A stretch of 64,000 nucleotides of DNA from CAMBDS01 sp964355675. GTDB lineage: Bacteria; Electryoneota; AABM5-125-24; Hatepunaeales; Hatepunaeaceae. The translations under genes and the position numbers were made by a program. This document shows, piece by piece, positions 59,704 to 64,000 of this stretch. Below the pieces are notes generated by a model. That model had not been told where the DNA came from, made no database searches, and saw only the letters and a list, made by a program, of their open reading frames with translations. The DNA lies in assembly GCA_964355675.1 (NCBI GenBank), contig CAYHEC010000009.1:62001-126000 (forward strand), given 5' to 3'. Every line of letters begins with the position of its first letter. Position 1 is the first letter of the stretch.

Positions 59704-60777
59704 ATGAGCCAGAACGCCGGCCAAACACCACCCGCAAACGATTACGCCTCTACGTCACTTTTCAAGAAGCGACTCAAGAAGTTTCGCTCTGTCAAGAGGG
59801 GCTATTACTCCTTTATAATAATCATCACCGCGTACTTTCTCTCTTTTTTCTGTCCGATATTGATGAATAACAAAGCGTTGATCGTAAGCTACAACGGCGA
59901 ATACTATTTCCCAGTATTCAAGTACTATCCTTCGACGACATTCGGACAAACGGAATACGGTGAAGCCACCTACAGAGATCTTGCCGAGAAATTCAAGTCT
60001 TCTGGTGAGGGCAACTGGTTAGTAATGCCGCCATACCCCTTCGGACCCTATGAGAGCCTGACCGACCCGACGTCTTATCCGCCAAACAACCCATCTTGGA
60101 AGCACTGGTTTGGCACCGATGACCGAGGTCGGGACGTCTTTGTAAGGCTCTCGTACGGACTGCGCATTTCACTTACATTTGCCCTGATCTCGATGTCTGT
60201 AGCGTACATAGTCGGGATTTCCATTGGCGCGCTTCTCGGTTATTTCAGTGGGAAAGTTGACCTGTTTGGTCAACGGATCATCGAAATATGGTCTTCGATT
60301 CCGTTTCTCTACACAATTATGATTCTTTCTTCGATCATGACTCCCAATTTCTACATGCTGGTCTTTTTCATTAGCGCTTTCGGCTGGATGGGCATGACTT
60401 ACTTCATTCGCGGTGAGTTCTACCGCGAGAAAGCGAAAGATTATGTCCATGCCGCCATCTCTATGGGAGCCAAAGACCGCTCCGTTGTCTTCAAACACAT
60501 TCTTCCCAATGCCTTGACGCCGGTAATCGCATTCGGACCCTTCCATATTGTTGCTGATATCGGGGCGTTAGTCAGTCTCGACTATCTTGGGTTTGGTCTG
60601 CCCCCCCCCACGCCTTCGTGGGGTGAGCTTGTCGGGCAGGGAGTCTCCAACATCTTCTCGTGGTGGCTGGTGTTGTTCCCGTTTGGGGCATTGTTTTTGA
60701 CATTGTTGCTTGTAGTCTTCATCGGCGAAGCTATCCGCGAAGCTTTCGATCCACGCGTTTTTTCGAGGCTGAGATAA
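59704..60777 (+). CDS. yejE: ABC transporter permease, YejE-like
   Basis: A 357-aa permease partner of YejB. KRGYYSFIIIITAYFLSFF begins helix 1. A long periplasmic insert with VSYNGEYYFPVFKYY is characteristic of YejE. WFGTDDRGRDVFVRLSYGLR and the EAA loop YVHAAISMGAKDRSVVFKHI follow. A run of eight Cs lies at about 60602-60609. The stop overlaps the ATPase start by one base. Confidence 0.88.
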   Translation: MSQNAGQTPPANDYASTSLFKKRLKKFRSVKRGYYSFIIIITAYFLSFFCPILMNNKALIVSYNGEYYFPVFKYYPSTTFGQTEYGEATYRDLAEKFKSSGEGNWLVMPPYPFGPYESLTDPTSYPPNNPSWKHWFGTDDRGRDVFVRLSYGLRISLTFALISMSVAYIVGISIGALLGYFSGKVDLFGQRIIEIWSSIPFLYTIMILSSIMTPNFYMLVFFISAFGWMGMTYFIRGEFYREKAKDYVHAAISMGAKDRSVVFKHILPNALTPVIAFGPFHIVADIGALVSLDYLGFGLPPPTPSWGELVGQGVSNIFSWWLVLFPFGALFLTLLLVVFIGEAIREAFDPRVFSRLR

Positions 60778-61796
60778 TGGAAAATAATTTGATTTCTCAG
60801 TCCAATGACGTATTGGTCGATGTCAAAAACCTTAAAACCTACTTCAAAACCGAAGCTGGAATCGCCAAAGCGGTCGATGGGGTTTCATTTCAGGTACGCA
60901 AAGGTGAGATGCTGGGCATTGTCGGCGAATCTGGCTCCGGCAAGTCGGTAACCTCACTATCGCTGATTCGCCTCATCCCCAATCCCCCCGGCTACATTGC
61001 TGGTGGTGAGATAATTTTCGGCGGGCGAGATCTACTCCAACTGCCCCTCTCTGAGATGTACAAAATTCGCGGTAAAGAGATCGCCATGATCTTCCAGGAG
61101 CCGATGACGTCGCTCAACCCAGTCTTTACGATTGGGATGCAAGTCGAGGAGATCGTCAGGTATCACGAGTTTGTCCCGCACGATCAAGTATTCGAGCATG
61201 CCGTCAAAATGCTCGAACAAGTCGGCATCCCCGACGCCGCCAAGCGTATGGGGGACTACCCACACCAGTACTCAGGCGGAATGAGACAACGGGTGATGAT
61301 CGCCATGGCTCTCGCCTGCGACCCTCAGCTCCTCATCGCCGATGAACCAACAACCGCGCTCGACGTCACTATTCAGGCGCAGATTCTCGATTTAATGATC
61401 CAACTAAAGGAACGACGTCCCGGTGCCGCCATCATGCTGATCACCCACGATCTCGCTGTTATCGCCGAGACCTGCCAGCGCGTGATCGTGATGTATGGCG
61501 GGATGATTCAGGAGATGGCTGATGTCGGGCCCTTGTTCGAGGAACCGCTTCACCCCTACACAGTTGGATTAATGAAATCATTGCCGAGACCGGACATTCA
61601 AAAGCAACGACGACTTTATAATATCCCCGGAACCGTACCTTCGATCATCAATCTTCCGAGTGGCTGTAAATTTTCAAACCGTTGTGACCGGGCTATCCCG
61701 ATCTGTAGCCGTGTCGAACCCAAACTCGAAGAAGTATCTGCTGGCCGTTGGGTTCGCTGTCACTTATACGGACCTACTGCTGAGGAGGCGAAATGA
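60777..61796 (+). CDS. Peptide ABC transporter ATPase, DppD-like
   Basis: A 339-aa nucleotide-binding subunit. Walker A GESGSGKS, Q-loop MIFQEPMTSLNP, signature YSGGMRQR, Walker B LLIADEPTTALDV, and the C-terminal peptide-family extension with a cysteine-rich oligopeptide segment (GCKFSNRCDRAIPICS) are present. In E. coli the Yej ATPase is one fused protein. Here two separate genes supply the halves. It overlaps the next gene by 4 nt. Confidence 0.92.
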   Translation: MENNLISQSNDVLVDVKNLKTYFKTEAGIAKAVDGVSFQVRKGEMLGIVGESGSGKSVTSLSLIRLIPNPPGYIAGGEIIFGGRDLLQLPLSEMYKIRGKEIAMIFQEPMTSLNPVFTIGMQVEEIVRYHEFVPHDQVFEHAVKMLEQVGIPDAAKRMGDYPHQYSGGMRQRVMIAMALACDPQLLIADEPTTALDVTIQAQILDLMIQLKERRPGAAIMLITHDLAVIAETCQRVIVMYGGMIQEMADVGPLFEEPLHPYTVGLMKSLPRPDIQKQRRLYNIPGTVPSIINLPSGCKFSNRCDRAIPICSRVEPKLEEVSAGRWVRCHLYGPTAEEAK

Positions 61797-62845
61797 CCAA
61801 CCGTCCAATCATAGAAGTCAAAAACCTGAAGGTACGTTTCCCTGTCTTCGGCGGAGTCTTCCTCGGCAAGGTCGCCGAAGTGAAAGCAGTCGATGGCATA
61901 TCTTTCGACATGATGGAAGGGGAAACGCTGGGGATGGTTGGGGAATCTGGCTGTGGAAAAACGACCATCGGCAGGGCAGTTATCAACATTGTCCGTGCCA
62001 CTTCACCGGAAGCCATCGTCGAAGGGGACGTCCTTTTCCATTTATATCCCTCCGCCTTGGAGGGCGGGATTAATCCCGCCCTCAATGAGCCTGAGACGAT
62101 AGTCAACGTCGCCAGGCTTTCCAAGGGCAAAATGCGCCCCTACCGGTCACTCGTACAGATGATTTTTCAAGACCCCTTCGCCAGCCTTAATCCGCGGCTT
62201 ACCGTCGCCAAGATCGTCGAAGAACCGTTGGTGATTCATACAAAGATGACTCCGAAAGAACGTATCGAGCGTGTTGGCTGGCTGTTGCAAAAGGTAGGTC
62301 TCAATCCGGAACAGGCACAGAGATACCCGCACGAATTCTCTGGCGGACAACGTCAGCGGATTGGCATCGCCAGAGCTTTGGCGACCAATCCCAAGGTTAT
62401 CATTGCCGACGAACCGGTCTCGGCGCTCGATGTTTCGATTCAGGCGCAAGTCATTAACCTACTGCAAGATCTGCAAGAAGAGTTTGGGCTGACGTTCTTG
62501 TTTATCGCTCACGACCTCTCGGTTGTTGAGCATATCTCGCGGCGGATCGCGGTAATGTATCTGGGAAATCTGGTAGAGATTGGACCATCGGAGATGGTGT
62601 ATAAAGATCCCAAGCACCCCTACACCAAAGCCCTTCTCTCGGCAGTTCCTCTGCCAGACCCGAAGGGAGCCGCTACGCGCCAGCGGACGATCCTGACTGG
62701 CGACATCCCGACGCCGCTCAGGAAGCCATCCGGCTGTCCGTTCCGGACTCGTTGCCCGATAGCCAAGCCTTCCTGCGTTGAGGCGATGCCGGCGTTAGAG
62801 GACTTCGGCGGGGGGAGGATGGTCGCCTGCCCGTGGGTGAAGTGA
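61793..62845 (+). CDS. Peptide ABC transporter ATPase, DppF-like, with palindrome insertion
   Basis: The second nucleotide-binding subunit, 350 aa. Walker A is GESGCGKTT, Q-loop MIFQDPFASLNPRL, signature FSGGQRQRIG, Walker B VIIADEPVSALDV, and the C-terminal segment GCPFRTRCPIAKPSC. Between VEGDVLF and the Q-loop, where relatives have a short turn, there are ~20 extra residues (YPSALEGGINPALNEPE region) encoded by a perfect GC-rich palindrome. The reading frame is intact, so the subunit may still work. Confidence 0.9.
   Translation: MTNRPIIEVKNLKVRFPVFGGVFLGKVAEVKAVDGISFDMMEGETLGMVGESGCGKTTIGRAVINIVRATSPEAIVEGDVLFHLYPSALEGGINPALNEPETIVNVARLSKGKMRPYRSLVQMIFQDPFASLNPRLTVAKIVEEPLVIHTKMTPKERIERVGWLLQKVGLNPEQAQRYPHEFSGGQRQRIGIARALATNPKVIIADEPVSALDVSIQAQVINLLQDLQEEFGLTFLFIAHDLSVVEHISRRIAVMYLGNLVEIGPSEMVYKDPKHPYTKALLSAVPLPDPKGAATRQRTILTGDIPTPLRKPSGCPFRTRCPIAKPSCVEAMPALEDFGGGRMVACPWVK
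62060..62083. repeat. 24-bp perfect palindrome inside an ATPase gene
   Basis: GAGGGCGGGATT meets AATCCCGCCCTC without a loop. The flanking CCTTG and the sequence match the intergenic palindrome at 58528. It is translated as part of a surface insertion in the DppF-like protein. Confidence 0.75.
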
Positions 62846-63081
62846 GGAGGGGTAAAAAATCGATCACTTTAGTCACCAAGCGGCGTATTTTGTTGCACTA
62901 CAACGAGAAACACTGTGATCGATTTGTGATCGAAAGGTGACTGGTAGTTGGTGAAATTCCATAGGGGCGCATGCAATGCGCCCCTATTTGCAGAAAACGG
63001 GAGGCATCGTTATATTGTGAAGGTATGCCTGGGGGGCGGCCAAGACCATCGACTTCAAATAACTCATCAAAAGAGAAACCA

Positions 63082-63321
63082 ATGACCAAAACGGTCAGTA
63101 TCGACGAGGCAGGACGAGTTGAGCTTCCTGCCGAGTATCGAGAAAAGCACTCCATCTCACCAGGACAAAAGGTCAGGTTGGTGGAGAATCCCGATGGGAG
63201 CCTGGTTCTTCGTGTCGGGCGGGGTTGGAGAGAGCTTGTGGGAATTCTCGACTCCCATGGGATTCACCGTACGATCGAAGAAATCAATGCGGGGATTGCG
63301 AGAGGGGGAGCCGGACTGTGA
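63082..63321 (+). CDS. AbrB/MazE-type antitoxin
   Basis: A 79-aa protein with a swapped-hairpin DNA-binding domain (VSIDEAGRVELPAEYREKH, then PGQKVRLVENPDGSLVLRV) and an acidic helical C-terminus that would hold a toxin. ATG 63082 is chosen. A VapC toxin normally overlaps the stop. Here a GTG frame VIGLVIL starts in the right place but ends after seven codons, so the toxin seems lost. Confidence 0.7.
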   Translation: MTKTVSIDEAGRVELPAEYREKHSISPGQKVRLVENPDGSLVLRVGRGWRELVGILDSHGIHRTIEEINAGIARGGAGL

Positions 63322-63427
63322 TCGGCCTGGTAATTTTATAAGATCGATCCTGCGAATGTAGCGAAGCAATCTCGTCTTCCCGGTGCAGGCGGGGAACCAG
63401 ACAAGCGATTACTTAAGGAATTCGGCT

Positions 63428-64000
63428 TTGGAAAAACATCTAAACTCGATTCAACAATACCATCGACAAATCGAACTCGCATCCAATGAGTCCGCCAAAC
63501 GGGAGTGCTTCAAGACTCTATTAGTTAGGCTATTCGACTCCGAACCGGTTTTGTCCGATATGCTTGATAAGATGTCGCTTGGCGCAGAGAAGCAAATTCT
63601 CTGTATTCCTCAGCCGACACGAACCAAGACCGGTTATGCCGACACCCAATATGGCAATGTCATCATTGAATTTGAGAAGGATCTCCGCAAGACCGGCAAG
63701 CACGCTGAAGAACAACTGGTCGAGTATTTGGCTGGAAACTGGCGTTCAGGCGACGACTACAATTTTACTTTGATTGCAACCGATGGCGTGAAATGGCGGA
63801 TATTAGCCCCAAATTACGAGAAGCTGATCGCACTTGATCGAGATCTTCAGATAGCTGACATATCGCTCGCAATCGTTATAGACTTTGATCTGAACTCACG
63901 TAATCATGAAGAGTTTTATTATTTCTTAGACCGATTTCTCTTCAAGACTGAAACTCAACGAGCAACCCTTGAGAACATCGCTTTGGACTTCGGTGATTCC
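63428..64000 (+). CDS. Nuclease-like restriction or defence protein, N-terminal part
   Basis: An open frame runs from TTG 63428 (AAGGA ~10 nt upstream) to the window edge, 191 codons so far. Asp72 in GYADTQYGNV and VIIEFEKDL resemble the nuclease strand pair of large restriction enzymes that carry an N6-methylase further on, although the expected Glu-x-Lys appears as Glu-x-Glu-Lys. ILAPNYEKL and LDRDLQIADIS follow. The rest of the gene is needed to decide between a type IIG-like enzyme and another defence protein. Confidence 0.55.
   Translation, partial: MEKHLNSIQQYHRQIELASNESAKRECFKTLLVRLFDSEPVLSDMLDKMSLGAEKQILCIPQPTRTKTGYADTQYGNVIIEFEKDLRKTGKHAEEQLVEYLAGNWRSGDDYNFTLIATDGVKWRILAPNYEKLIALDRDLQIADISLAIVIDFDLNSRNHEEFYYFLDRFLFKTETQRATLENIALDFGDS

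Overview
The window is about 64 kb of gene-dense bacterial chromosome with moderate GC. Nearly every gene lies on the plus strand. It suggests an uncultivated Gram-negative-type bacterium. The FCB group is a reasonable but unproven guess, based on a UbiA / geranylgeranyl reductase / ferredoxin cluster of the kind reported from that superphylum, and on many short palindromic intergenic repeats. Many essential genes start with TTG or GTG, usually behind a visible Shine-Dalgarno (SD) sequence.

Region 1 (1-8.6 kb) holds folate genes (folB, folK), a deoxynucleoside kinase, ridA, a DUF5683-like envelope protein, purF, and then five genes that look like an isoprenoid-ether-lipid or quinone-tail module: a UbiA prenyltransferase, two geranylgeranyl reductases with a dicluster ferredoxin between them, and a CDP-alcohol phosphatidyltransferase. 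It ends at a strong terminator.

Region 2 (8.7-12.2 kb) is a restriction-modification insertion. The cysS frame runs without a stop into an EcoRV-like endonuclease, which overlaps an EcoRV-like adenine methyltransferase. Just beyond lies a minus-strand antitoxin whose RelE-type toxin has been cut off.

Region 3 (12.4-52.8 kb) is an almost complete translation and transcription supercluster: tRNA Thr-Tyr-Gly-Thr, tuf, rpmG, tRNA-Trp, secE, nusG, rplK, rplA, rplJ-L, rpoB, rpoC, rpsL, rpsG, fusA, a second nearly identical tuf, then the S10, spc and alpha operons with secY, adk, map, infA, rpmJ, rpoA and rplQ. The backbone order is conventional, but it is peppered with accessory genes: three retropepsin-like proteins behind the two tuf genes, two hicBA pairs, a PD-(D/E)XK nuclease-like gene and small antitoxin-like genes between L11, L1 and L10, and a parDE/relBE-type pair between S7 and EF-G. 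L10 and L7/L12 form a single open frame with an internal ribosome binding site. Several families of nested hairpins sit in the gaps.

Region 4 (53-64 kb) holds urocanate hydratase, a SpoU-type rRNA methyltransferase, a TPR lipoprotein, a Yej/Dpp-type peptide ABC transporter (binding protein, two permeases, two ATPases, one carrying an apparent in-frame palindrome insertion), an AbrB-like antitoxin without a partner, and the start of a nuclease-like gene that runs off the window. No rRNA genes, CRISPR arrays, transposases or integrases were seen.
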